A DNA stretch of 64,000 nt from contig NZ_JNZY01000019.1 of the NCBI RefSeq assembly GCF_000717655.1, forward strand, positions 1 to 64,000. The letters run 5' to 3'. Position 1 is the stretch's first letter. Each line of letters opens with the position of its first letter. The translations under genes and the position numbers were made by a program. Below the pieces are notes generated by a model. That model saw nothing but the letters and a program-made list of their open reading frames with translations, ran no database searches and was not told where the DNA came from. Below are positions 49,546 through 61,429 of this stretch, in pieces. Source of the stretch: Streptomyces katrae. GTDB lineage: Bacteria; Actinomycetota; Actinomycetes; Streptomycetales; Streptomycetaceae.

Positions 49546-51341
49546 GGGCCGGTCCCCTCCGGGGCGGGCAGCAGGTGGGTGGGGATGTCGAGGTGACGGG
49601 CGCGCAGCCATTCGCCGAGGGCCTTGGCCTGGGGGTCGAAGCGGTGGGCGGAGGCGACGCCGGCGCCGAGGATGCCGGGGATGGTGAAGTTCAGGGCGCG
49701 GAGGTTGGGGAGGGGGTGGCGGGTGACGGGGAGACCTGCGGTCTCGGGGAGCAGGGTCTGGAGGGTCTCGACGGTGAGGGTGCGGTGGAGCCAGTCCCAG
49801 GCCTCGTCGGATTCCGCCCACACCCCGATGTTGGCGTCGCCTCCCTTGTCGCCGCTGCGGGCGCCGATCACTCTGCCGAGGGGGGCGCGCGTCATGGGCC
49901 CTGCGGGGCTCTCCCCCATCCCGTCCCTTCCCGCAGCACCGATCAGCGGCTTCGCCGCGGGCATGACTCCGCCCCGGCCCCCTCCGGGGGCTCCGCCCGC
50001 CGGACCCCCGTCCCGGGGCTCCGCGCCGGGCCCGGCGGTGCCCGGCGGCACGTCCGGGATGCGGGGGGCCGGGTGGCGGGTGCCGTCGGGGAGGACGGCC
50101 ACGTGGGGGACCGAGCTTGCCGGGATCGTCGACGCCGTGAAGACGCCGTACGGCTGGGCCGGGCCCGGCGGTGTCGTGACGTGGAAGCCCGGATAGCTGG
50201 CCAGGGCCAGTTCGATGGCCTCCGAGGTCAGCACGCGGCCCACCCGGTCCGCTGAAGGGTCCCGCACCACCAGGCGGAGAAGTGCGCTGGCCGTCTCCTC
50301 CGTCTCGGCGTCCTCGTGGTCCGTACGGGCCAAGGTCCAGTCGGCCGTGGCCACCTGGGACAGCGCACCGGCCAACTGCGCCCGCACCAGCGCCGCCTTC
50401 GCCTCGATGTCCAGCCCGGTCAGGACGAAGACCACCTCGTTGCGCCAGCCGCCGATGCCGGTCACGCCCACCTTGAGGGTGGGTGGCGGGGCCTCGCCCA
50501 CGACTCCCGTGATCGCCACCCGGTCCGCACCCACCTGCGACAGGCGGACCGTGTCCAGGCGGGCCGTGACGTCCGGGCCGAGGTAGCGGGGGCCCTGGGT
50601 CTCGTACAGGAGTTGGGCCGTGACCGTGCCCGTCGAGACGACGCCGCCCGTGCCCGGGTGCTTCGTGATCACCGACGAGCCGTCCTCGGAGATCTCCGCC
50701 AGCGGGAACCCGGGCCGGCGGACGTCGTGCGCCGTGAAGAAGGCGTAGTTGCCGCCGGTGGCCTGGGTTCCGCACTCCAGGACATGGCCCGCCACCACCG
50801 CCCCCGCCAGCCGGTCGTAGTCGTCCGGCGCCCAGTCGAACCACCAGGCCGCCGGCCCGCTGACCAGGGCCGCATCGGTGACCCGGCCCGTGACGACCAC
50901 GTCCGCGCCCGCCCGCAGGCAGGCCGCGATGCCCGCGCCGCCGAGGTAGGCGTTCGCGGTCAGCGCGCCCTCCGCGAACGGCATCAGGTCGTCGCCCTCG
51001 ACATGGGCGACCGACACCGGGACCCCGACCTTGGCGGCGAGCGCGCGGATCGCGCCGGCCAGTCCCGCCGGGTTGAGGCCGCCCGCGTTGGCGACGATCC
51101 GTACGCCCCGCTCGTGCGCGAGGCCGAGGCCCTCCTCCAGCTGGCGCAGGAAGGTCTTGGCGTAGCCGAGGTCCGGGGTCTTCAGCCGGTCGCGGCCGAG
51201 GATCAGCATGGTCAGCTCGGCGAGGTAGTCGCCGGTCAGCACGTCCAGCGGCCCACCGGTCAGCATCTCCTCGAACGCGCTGAAGCGGTCCCCGTAGAAC
51301 CCGGAGGCATTGCCGATGCGCAGCGGCCGCCGGCCGGTCAT
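49542..51341 (-). CDS. AtuA-family (DUF1446) protein with C-terminal ferredoxin-fold domain
   Basis: This 599-residue protein is related to acyclic terpene utilisation protein AtuA. The N-terminal domain has RIGNASGFYGDRFSAFEEML, LGRDRLKTPDLGYAKTFL, VANAGGLNPAGLAGAI and VVTGRVTDAALV; it extends to about residue 430. The C-terminal AtuA-like domain resumes near residue 480 with GARSGDKGGDANIGVWAESD. A 45-residue Gly/Pro-rich block in between (about 434-479) comes from a palindromic repeat inserted in frame. The enzyme's exact role is unknown even in Pseudomonas, where it is required for citronellol and geraniol growth. It is second in the carboxylase operon, with 4-bp overlaps on both sides. 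Confidence 0.9.
   Translation of the reverse strand: MTGRRPLRIGNASGFYGDRFSAFEEMLTGGPLDVLTGDYLAELTMLILGRDRLKTPDLGYAKTFLRQLEEGLGLAHERGVRIVANAGGLNPAGLAGAIRALAAKVGVPVSVAHVEGDDLMPFAEGALTANAYLGGAGIAACLRAGADVVVTGRVTDAALVSGPAAWWFDWAPDDYDRLAGAVVAGHVLECGTQATGGNYAFFTAHDVRRPGFPLAEISEDGSSVITKHPGTGGVVSTGTVTAQLLYETQGPRYLGPDVTARLDTVRLSQVGADRVAITGVVGEAPPPTLKVGVTGIGGWRNEVVFVLTGLDIEAKAALVRAQLAGALSQVATADWTLARTDHEDAETEETASALLRLVVRDPSADRVGRVLTSEAIELALASYPGFHVTTPPGPAQPYGVFTASTIPASSVPHVAVLPDGTRHPAPRIPDVPPGTAGPGAEPRDGGPAGGAPGGGRGGVMPAAKPLIGAAGRDGMGESPAGPMTRAPLGRVIGARSGDKGGDANIGVWAESDEAWDWLHRTLTVETLQTLLPETAGLPVTRHPLPNLRALNFTIPGILGAGVASAHRFDPQAKALGEWLRARHLDIPTHLLPAPEGTGP
49905..50040. repeat. Palindromic repeat inside atuA-like gene
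   Basis: CCCTTCCCGCAGCACCGATC-AGCGGCTTCGCCGCGGGC (49925-49962) matches 57832-57869 with two mismatches. GGCTTCGCC within it forms a small hairpin. The insertion keeps the reading frame. Confidence 0.8.
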
Positions 51342-52138
51342 CGCGTGGCCCCCGGGGCGCGGCCGGGGCCCGCCGGGCCCGCGAAGGCCTGGGCGATGTC
51401 CAGCCAGCGGTCGGCGTCGGGGCCGGTCGCGGTCACGGCCAGGTCCGCACGGTGGGCCCGCTGGGTCACCAGCAGGCAGAAGTCGAGGGCCGGGCCGGTG
51501 ATCCGCTCGGCCGCGTCCGGCGGGCCGTAGGCCCAGGGCTCACCGCCGTCCGGGGGTACGAGCTCCACCCTGAACTCCCCGGCGGGCGCGGGCAGTCCCC
51601 GCACGGCGAACGCGTAGTCGCGGGCCCGTACGCCGATCCGGGCCACGTGCCGCAGCCGCGCGGTCGGGGTCCGGCGTACTCCGAGGGCGTCCGCGACGTC
51701 CTGGCCGTGCGCCCAGGTCTCCATCAGGCGGGCGCTCGCCATGGAGGCTGCCTTCATCGGCGGCCCGTACCAGGGGAACTTGGCTTCGGGCGAGGCCGCG
51801 GCCAGCGCCGCGTCGAGGGCGGCGCGCCCGGCCCGCCAGCGGTCCAGCAGCTCGGCGGGCGGCAGCGCGGCGCCCTGGGCCGCGCCCTCGTCCACGAAGG
51901 AGTCGGGGGCCTTCACCGCCTCCTCGACCATGAGGGCGAAGCCTTCCGGGTCGGTGAGGGAGACCAGCGCGGCACGGTCGGTCCAGTGCAGGTGGGCGAT
52001 CTGGTGGGCGACGGTCCAGCCGGGCGCGGGGGTGGGCCCGGCCCATGCGGCGTCGGACAGGTCCCGCACCAGGGTTTCGAGTTCGAGGCCTTCCTCGCGC
52101 AGATCGGCGAAGACGGCAACAGCTGACGGATCGAGCAC
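51338..52138 (-). CDS. TIGR03084-family MDMPI-fold protein
   Basis: This 266-residue protein has the DinB/MDMPI four-helix metal-binding fold. The N-terminal LRDLSDAAWAGPTPAPGWTV is followed by HQIAHLHWTDRAAL, and METWAHGQDVADALG later supplies a His-containing helix. Metal-ligand His residues of the family are visible in HQIAH and WAHGQD. Family members are thiol-dependent isomerases or transferases, often mycothiol-linked; the role here is unknown. GTG 52138 has AAAGGGGAG. It is the promoter-proximal gene of the operon, and its upstream region contains the CAAGCATGCTTG palindrome. Confidence 0.88.
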   Translation of the reverse strand: MLDPSAVAVFADLREEGLELETLVRDLSDAAWAGPTPAPGWTVAHQIAHLHWTDRAALVSLTDPEGFALMVEEAVKAPDSFVDEGAAQGAALPPAELLDRWRAGRAALDAALAAASPEAKFPWYGPPMKAASMASARLMETWAHGQDVADALGVRRTPTARLRHVARIGVRARDYAFAVRGLPAPAGEFRVELVPPDGGEPWAYGPPDAAERITGPALDFCLLVTQRAHRADLAVTATGPDADRWLDIAQAFAGPAGPGRAPGATR

Positions 52139-52444
52139 GGCGGGCTCCCCTTTCGGCGCGAGGGGAAGACTGGCAGCCGTCAGCAAAACAATCAAGCATG
52201 CTTGCATGATTTGGCCACCGGGCGCCGCCTTCGCGCCATCGCCCCCAACTGGCCCGGGCCACCGCGGATTTCGCAGTCGACACCGACCCCGGGCAGGTCC
52301 GGGGCCCCGGCCGCCGCGAGCCCGGAGGGGGCGATTCAGGCCGTACGTCGGAAAGCCCCGAAAGATCACCGGATGTCGCATCGATACTGAACGCTTCGTC
52401 CCCCGCCCCGCGAAGAATTCACTCGACGAAGAGGATGAACCGAC
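52139..52444. other. Divergent promoter gap with operator
   Basis: The gap holds the promoters of the minus-strand catabolic operon and the plus-strand hydrolase gene. The only clear signal is the palindrome at 52193-52204. Open frames here look like shadows. Confidence 0.55.
52193..52204. promoter_or_regulatory. CAAGCATGCTTG palindrome, candidate TetR operator
   Basis: A 12-bp perfect palindrome lies inside the AT-rich stretch ATCAAGCATGCTTGCATGAT, 55 bp upstream of the operon start. The operon encodes its own TetR as its last gene, so autorepression is the natural reading. Confidence 0.6.
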
Positions 52445-54058
52445 GTGATTCCAGCCGCTTTCTCCCTCTATCCCGAACTCGACGCGACCACCCTCACCGC
52501 CTTCGTCACCGCCCTCGAGACGGGTGACGTCACCGGCCTCGCCCCCGCCCGCGCCGCCGAGGTCGCCGACACCCGCTCCGTCGCCGTCTTCAGCCGTGCC
52601 AAGGTCGCCGGCGCCGACGGGGACCTGCTCGACGCCGCGCTGTGGCGGCACAACGGGGTCCAGCCGCGGCCGGTGATCGTGATGCCCTCGCCGTGGACGA
52701 ACCACGGCTGGCTCCCGTACGCCGTCCAGGCCAGCGTCTTCGCGGCGCGCGGCTACAACGTCCTCGCCTACAGCACCCGCGGCTTCGCCGGCTCCGAAGG
52801 CCAGGTCGACGTGGCCGGCCCGCTCGACGTCGCCGACGGCAGCCGGGCCCTGGACCACCTCATCGAGCGCACCGCGGGCCCGGTCACGAGGATCGGCTTC
52901 CTGGGGGACTCGTACGGCTCGGGCATCAGCCAGCTCGTCGCCGCGCACGACACCCGCGTCGACGCGGTGGTGGCGCTCAGCACCTGGGGCGACCTCGGCG
53001 AGGCCTTCTACGAGAACCGGACCCGGCACGTGGCTGCCGTCGAGGCGCTGCTCAAGGCCGCGTCCAAGGCCCGGCTGAGCCCGCAGACGCAGAGCGCGTT
53101 CGAGAACGTCCTCGCCAACCGCGACATCCAGGGCACCCTGCGCTGGGCCGAGCCGCGTTCGCCGTTCGGCCACATCAAGGAGCTCAACCGCCGCCAGGTC
53201 CCGGTGTACTTCTCGCACGCCTGGCACGAGACGCTCTTCCCCGGCAACCAGACCCTGAAGATGTTCAACGAGCTCACCGGCCCCAAGCGCCTCGACCTCT
53301 CCATCGGCGACCACTCGGGGCCCGAGATGACGGGCATGATCGGCCTGCCCAACCGGATCTGGACGAACGCCCACCGCTGGTTCGACCAGCACCTCAAGGG
53401 GATCGACAACGGGATCGCCGACGAGGGCCAGATACTCAGCGAGGTCATGTGGGGCCAGGCCCTGGAACCCCGCCCCACCTGGCATTCCGTCACCGAAGAG
53501 GTGCGCCGGCTGCACCTGGTGAGCGGCGGGGAGCTCGCCGAGCGGCCCGAGGCCGGCTGGAGCGCGGGCGTCCTGTGCGGGGTGGACACCCCGGCGACCG
53601 TCGCCGACGAGATCGTACGGTCGGGGTACGACGAGATCGCGGGTCGTCCGAAGGCGTACCGGACCGGCGACATCGACCGCACCGTCGCCGCGGTGTGGGC
53701 GGCGGACCCGGAGGCGGAGACGACCCGGCTGCGCGGCACGCCCCGCCTGCGCGTCACGTACCGGGCCGCGAACTCCAAGTCGTCGTTCGTCGCCTACCTG
53801 CTCGCCGTGGCGCCCGACGGGACGGCGCACATCGTCACGCACGCCCCGTACTCCGACCTCGACTCGCCGCCGGACAGCCTGGTCAGCGCCGACATCGAGC
53901 TGCAGGCGACGGCGTACGACGTCCCGCGCGGGCACCGGCTGATGCTGGTGATCGACGCCCGCGACCCGTTCTACGGGGACGCCAACCTGCCGCGCGCGAC
54001 GCTGGCCTTCACCTCCCCGGAGGCCACGCCGTCGTACCTGGACCTGCCGCTGGGATGA
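52445..54058 (+). CDS. CocE/NonD-type (S15) acyl hydrolase or peptidase
   Basis: This is a 537-residue alpha/beta hydrolase of the X-Pro dipeptidyl-peptidase class. The nucleophile Ser is in GFLGDSYGSG near residue 157. A preceding YSTRGFAGSEGQVDVAGP follows VIVMPSPWTNHGW. The catalytic His candidate is in IGDHSGPEMTG. A C-terminal jelly-roll domain runs from about residue 400 (LRGTPRLRVTYRAANSKSSF, ending with a FYGDANLPRATLAF strand). No signal peptide is seen, so it is probably cytosolic. It may cleave esters or dipeptides; cocaine-esterase-like relatives show that specificity cannot be predicted. GTG 52445 has GAGGATGAAC upstream. Confidence 0.85.
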   Translation: MIPAAFSLYPELDATTLTAFVTALETGDVTGLAPARAAEVADTRSVAVFSRAKVAGADGDLLDAALWRHNGVQPRPVIVMPSPWTNHGWLPYAVQASVFAARGYNVLAYSTRGFAGSEGQVDVAGPLDVADGSRALDHLIERTAGPVTRIGFLGDSYGSGISQLVAAHDTRVDAVVALSTWGDLGEAFYENRTRHVAAVEALLKAASKARLSPQTQSAFENVLANRDIQGTLRWAEPRSPFGHIKELNRRQVPVYFSHAWHETLFPGNQTLKMFNELTGPKRLDLSIGDHSGPEMTGMIGLPNRIWTNAHRWFDQHLKGIDNGIADEGQILSEVMWGQALEPRPTWHSVTEEVRRLHLVSGGELAERPEAGWSAGVLCGVDTPATVADEIVRSGYDEIAGRPKAYRTGDIDRTVAAVWAADPEAETTRLRGTPRLRVTYRAANSKSSFVAYLLAVAPDGTAHIVTHAPYSDLDSPPDSLVSADIELQATAYDVPRGHRLMLVIDARDPFYGDANLPRATLAFTSPEATPSYLDLPLG

Positions 54059-54069
54059 CGGCCGGATGA

Positions 54070-54123
54070 GGACTGCGCCCGCGCCACCAGGCACCCCCGT
54101 GGCCGGCGGGGCGGGCGCAGTCC
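54070..54123. terminator. Bidirectional terminator
   Basis: A 13-bp perfect stem GGACTGCGCCCGC / GCGGGCGCAGTCC with a 28-nt loop lies between the hydrolase gene and the convergent lipocalin-like gene. Confidence 0.8.
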
Positions 54124-54137
54124 GGGACCCGACGGGC

Positions 54138-54602
54138 TCAGGAGGACTGCGCGGTGCGGCGCGTCAGGTCCATCGTCCAGTTGAGGAGCCAGGTCGCGCC
54201 CTCGTCGAGGGAGAAGTACTGCTCCCAGCGGGCGGAGTCGGCCCGGACGTCCTTCCACACGAACCGCGCCCGGACGGCCTTTCCGGCGTGGGTGTCCTCG
54301 CCCTCGAAGACGCCGGTGCCGTCCGTGAACCGGCCGGTGACCGGCGGGAAGAGGGTGCCGGTGCGGCGGCTCGCCCAGTACAGCGACCACTGCCCGCGCT
54401 CCGGGTCGTACAGGCGCAGGGTCAGGCCGGCGAAGCCCTTCGTCGGGAACTCGATCTCGTCGAAGCTCGCGGCGCCGTCGAAGTGGCGGGAGGCCTTGGA
54501 CAGGGCCGGGAACTCCTCCCAGTCGCTGTCCGGGTCGAGGAAGTCGGTGCGCCGGCGGTTGGTGACGTCCCAGGTGCCGAGGAGAAAGTCGAAGTCGTTC
54601 AT
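54138..54602 (-). CDS. Small lipocalin-like (DUF1579-type) protein
   Basis: This 154-residue protein begins MNDFDFLLGTWDVTNRR, then has a series of beta strands (LTLRLYDPERGQWSLYWASR, FTDGTGVFEGEDTHAGKAVR, ARFVWKDV). The fold reads like the calycin/lipocalin-like DUF1579 group, whose members bind hydrophobic or heme-like ligands. No signal peptide is visible. The ATG lies 23 bp from a 21-bp palindrome shared with the divergent WYL regulator, so it is probably that regulator's target. The exact family assignment is tentative. Confidence 0.7.
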   Translation of the reverse strand: MNDFDFLLGTWDVTNRRRTDFLDPDSDWEEFPALSKASRHFDGAASFDEIEFPTKGFAGLTLRLYDPERGQWSLYWASRRTGTLFPPVTGRFTDGTGVFEGEDTHAGKAVRARFVWKDVRADSARWEQYFSLDEGATWLLNWTMDLTRRTAQSS

Positions 54603-54624
54603 GCAGCGCACCGTAGGAGGATCC

Positions 54625-54645
54625 CACTGACATCCTGTGTCAGTG
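54625..54645. promoter_or_regulatory. Palindrome overlapping the WYL regulator start
   Basis: CACTGACA-N5-TGTCAGTG has perfect 8-bp arms and lies between the divergent genes. It contains both candidate GTG start codons of the regulator (54637, 54643). Binding would block transcription of both genes. Confidence 0.7.
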
Positions 54646-55683
54646 AAGTCCAGCCGATTGCTGTCGATCCTGCTGCTGCTCCAGACCCGGGGCCGGATGA
54701 CCGCCGCCGAGCTCGCGCAGGAGCTCGAGGTGTCCGTACGTACGGTCTACCGCGACGCGGAGGCGCTGGCCGCGGCGGGCGTCCCGCTGTACGGGGACGC
54801 CGGGCACAGCGGCGGCTACCAGCTGCTCGCCGGCTACCGGACCCGGCTGACCGGGCTGAGCACGGGCGAGGCGGAGGCGCTGTTCCTGACCGGGATGCCG
54901 GGTCCGGCGGCGGAACTCGGCCTCGGCCCGGCCCTGTCGGCGGCCCAGCTGAAGCTTCGGGCGGCCCTGCCGGCGGAGCTGGGGGAGCAGGCCGACCGGA
55001 TGCGGCTGCGGTTCCACCTGGATGCGCCGGGGTGGTACGCGGAGCACGAGGAGACCCCGTACCTGGCACAGGTCGCGGACGCGGTGTGGCGGGGGCGGGT
55101 GATCGAGGTCCGCTACCGGCGGTGGAAGGATCCGCAGGAGGTGGACCGGCGGCTCGAGCCGTACGGGCTGGTGCTGAAGGCGGGCCGCTGGTACCTGGTG
55201 GCCGCCCCGGCGGAGCCCTCCGGGCGGGCCGGGGCGACGGGCTCGGCGGGGCCGCGGACGTACCGGGTGGACCAGATCCTGTCGGTCCGCGAGACGACCG
55301 AGGAGTGCCTGCTGCCGGAGGGCTTCGAGCTGGCGGCGCACTGGCGCAGGACCCAGGAGGAGTTCCATGCGCGGCTCCATCCCGAAGAGGCGGTGGTACG
55401 GCTCTCCCCGCGGGGCGCCGCGCGGCTGACGGGCGCCCAGGCGCGGGCGCTGGCCGCCGGGGGCGCCCCGGACCCGGAGGTGGCGGGCTGGACCCGGGCG
55501 GTCCTGCCGATCGAGTCGGAAGAGCAGGCGCAGGCGCAGTTCCTGGCCCTGGGCCCCGACGCGGAGGTCCTTTCCCCATCGCCCCTGCGGGCCCGGATCC
55601 GGGACGCGCTGGGGGCGATGTCGGCCCGGTACGGGGACGGAGACGGAGACGGAGCACATGACGGATCCGGCCCCGTCACCTGA
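54637..55683 (+). CDS. YafY/WYL-domain transcriptional regulator
   Basis: This 348-residue regulator has an N-terminal DeoR-like HTH (SRLLSILLLLQTRGRMTAAE, then LEVSVRTVYRDAEALAAAG), a WYL domain near residues 150-225 (VIEVRYRRW, then LEPYGLVLKAGRWYLVA), and a C-terminal WCX-type domain. WYL domains bind ligands such as nucleic acids or small nucleotides. GTG 54637 and GTG 54643 are both possible starts and lie within the palindrome, so the transcript may be leaderless. It most likely autoregulates and controls the divergent lipocalin-like gene. Ala/Glu-rich stretches are normal for the family. Confidence 0.9.
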   Translation: MSVKSSRLLSILLLLQTRGRMTAAELAQELEVSVRTVYRDAEALAAAGVPLYGDAGHSGGYQLLAGYRTRLTGLSTGEAEALFLTGMPGPAAELGLGPALSAAQLKLRAALPAELGEQADRMRLRFHLDAPGWYAEHEETPYLAQVADAVWRGRVIEVRYRRWKDPQEVDRRLEPYGLVLKAGRWYLVAAPAEPSGRAGATGSAGPRTYRVDQILSVRETTEECLLPEGFELAAHWRRTQEEFHARLHPEEAVVRLSPRGAARLTGAQARALAAGGAPDPEVAGWTRAVLPIESEEQAQAQFLALGPDAEVLSPSPLRARIRDALGAMSARYGDGDGDGAHDGSGPVT

Positions 55684-55720
55684 GGGGGCGGGGCGGGCTC
55701 GCCGCCGGCCGGCCCGCCCG

Positions 55721-56092
55721 TCAGGTGCAGACGGGGCCCGGGCCGGCCGCTGCCGTGGCGCGGAGGAGGTCGCGGAGCAGCGTGAAGTCCACCGCCGACG
55801 GGCGGCGGAAGCGGAGGCAGGCCTTGCCCATGTCGTGTCCGGACAGGCGGTCCGCGAAGGCGTCCCGGACGTCCGTCCGCATCAGGTAGAAGGAGATGTA
55901 CTGCTTCTGGTTCGCCCAGGCGATCTCCCCCGCCTCCGCCCCGGCCCGTACGTACGCCGGCATGCCGTACGCCATGACCTCCTCGAAGCCCGTCAGCTCC
56001 GCCAGGCACAGCTCGCGCAGCCGCGTCAGGGCCTCGCGGCGGGCCTCCGGGGCCCCGGCCAGGTACGCATCGACCTCGTCCGTGCCCGGCAT
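55721..56092 (-). CDS. DUF1801 family protein
   Basis: This 123-residue protein begins with DEVDAYLAGAPEARREALTRL and contains EEVMAYGMPAYV, NQKQYISFYLMR and MGKACLRFRRPSAVDFTLL, matching DUF1801 (YdhG/YdaT-like). The fold resembles MmcQ/YjbR-like beta-alpha proteins; the function is not known. Its ATG overlaps the EamA transporter stop by one base (TGATG), so both are co-translated. No catalytic motif is clear. Confidence 0.85.
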   Translation of the reverse strand: MPGTDEVDAYLAGAPEARREALTRLRELCLAELTGFEEVMAYGMPAYVRAGAEAGEIAWANQKQYISFYLMRTDVRDAFADRLSGHDMGKACLRFRRPSAVDFTLLRDLLRATAAAGPGPVCT

Positions 56093-57036
56093 CAGGCGAC
56101 CGCCTTGCGGCTCTGGGAGCGGACCGCGCCCATGCTCGCCGCGATGACCAGCGCGATCGCCAGTGCGTCCAGCGCCGACATCGCCTGGTTCAGGAGCAGG
56201 AACCCGGCCGTGGCCGCGATCGCCGGCTCCAGGCTCATCAGGACCGCGAACGTCGGTGCGGGCAGGCGGCGCAGCGCCAGGAGCTCCAGGGTGTACGGCA
56301 GGACGGAGGACAGGACGGCGACACCGACCCCGAGGGCCAGGGTGCCCGGGACCAGGAGGTCGGAGCCCGCTTCGACGACGCCCAGCGGGAGGGACAGCAC
56401 CGCCGCCACCGCCATGGCGAGGGCCAGCCCGTCCGCCTGCGGGAAGCGGCGGCCCGTACGCGCGCTGAACACGATGTACGCCGCCCACATCGCGCCCGCT
56501 CCGAGTGCGAAGGCGGCGCCCGGGAGGTCGAGGCCGCCGAAGCCGCTGCCGCCGCCGTGGGTGGCCAGCAGGGCGACACCGGTCAGGGCCAGGCCTGCCC
56601 ACAGCAGGTTCACCAGGCGGCGCGAGACGACGACCGAGAGGACGAGCGGGCCGAGCACCTCGAGGGTGACGGCCGGGCCGAGCGGGATCCGGTCGATGGA
56701 CTGGTAGAAGAGCCCGTTCATGCCGGCCATCGCGACGCCGAAGGCGACGACGGTGACCCAGTCCCCACGCGAGTACCCGCGTACCTTCGGGCGGCACAGG
56801 GCCAGCAGCACCAGCGCGGCGGCCGCCAGCCGCAGCGTGACCACGCCCGCGGCGCCCGCCCGCGGCATGATCATGACCGCGAGCGCGGCGCCGAACTGCA
56901 CCGAGACCCCCGCCGCGATCACCAGGGCGACCGGGCCGAAGCGCGACGGGCCGGCGGCCGGCGGGAGGGCCGGAGCCGCGGTGCCGACGGCCACCGGGGT
57001 GGGGGCGGGGGCGGATTTGGGGGAGGGTGCGGGCAT
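56092..57036 (-). CDS. EamA/DMT-family transporter (RhtA-like)
   Basis: This 314-residue membrane protein has two EamA repeats of five helices each, about ten transmembrane segments from residue 35 to 305. YQSIDRIPLGPAVTLEVLGP is in the first repeat; LLALRRLPAPTFAVLMSLEPAIA is at the equivalent position in the second, as in threonine/homoserine exporters of the RhtA type. The N-terminus is Pro/Ala-rich. Likely exports amino acids or related metabolites. The ATG is well placed after a purine-rich stretch. The DUF1801 gene overlaps its stop, so the pair forms an operon. Confidence 0.93.
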   Translation of the reverse strand: MPAPSPKSAPAPTPVAVGTAAPALPPAAGPSRFGPVALVIAAGVSVQFGAALAVMIMPRAGAAGVVTLRLAAAALVLLALCRPKVRGYSRGDWVTVVAFGVAMAGMNGLFYQSIDRIPLGPAVTLEVLGPLVLSVVVSRRLVNLLWAGLALTGVALLATHGGGSGFGGLDLPGAAFALGAGAMWAAYIVFSARTGRRFPQADGLALAMAVAAVLSLPLGVVEAGSDLLVPGTLALGVGVAVLSSVLPYTLELLALRRLPAPTFAVLMSLEPAIAATAGFLLLNQAMSALDALAIALVIAASMGAVRSQSRKAVA

Positions 57037-57083
57037 TCATCCAGACTAAGGGGTACGTAAGGGCCATCGGGGCTTGCGTTGCC

Positions 57084-61253
<4,170 letters not shown>

Positions 61254-61277
61254 CCGCACCCCGCGTCCGGTACCCGT

Positions 61278-61316
61278 ACGGAGCCCCCGGTGACCTCGCG
61301 TCGCCGGGGGCTCCGT
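61278..61316. terminator. serC terminator
   Basis: A perfect 13-bp stem ACGGAGCCCCCGG / CCGGGGGCTCCGT lies after serC. The loop pairs further (GGTGAC/GTCGCC). Confidence 0.85.
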
Positions 61317-61429
61317 CGTTCCCCGGCACGGGCCCGGCCGCCCCGACCGCCGGGGGCCGCACGCGATACCTTCATGGCCTCGGCATTCGGTGAATGCAGT
61401 GCAGTGCAGGACAGCTTGGAGGCAGCGGC

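Noticed and set aside
51310..51501. Arg/Pro/Gly-rich frames on the opposite strand of real genes (for example here and at 46836-47102)
   Set aside because: These are shadows of the codon bias in overlapping genes, with no start-site or domain support.
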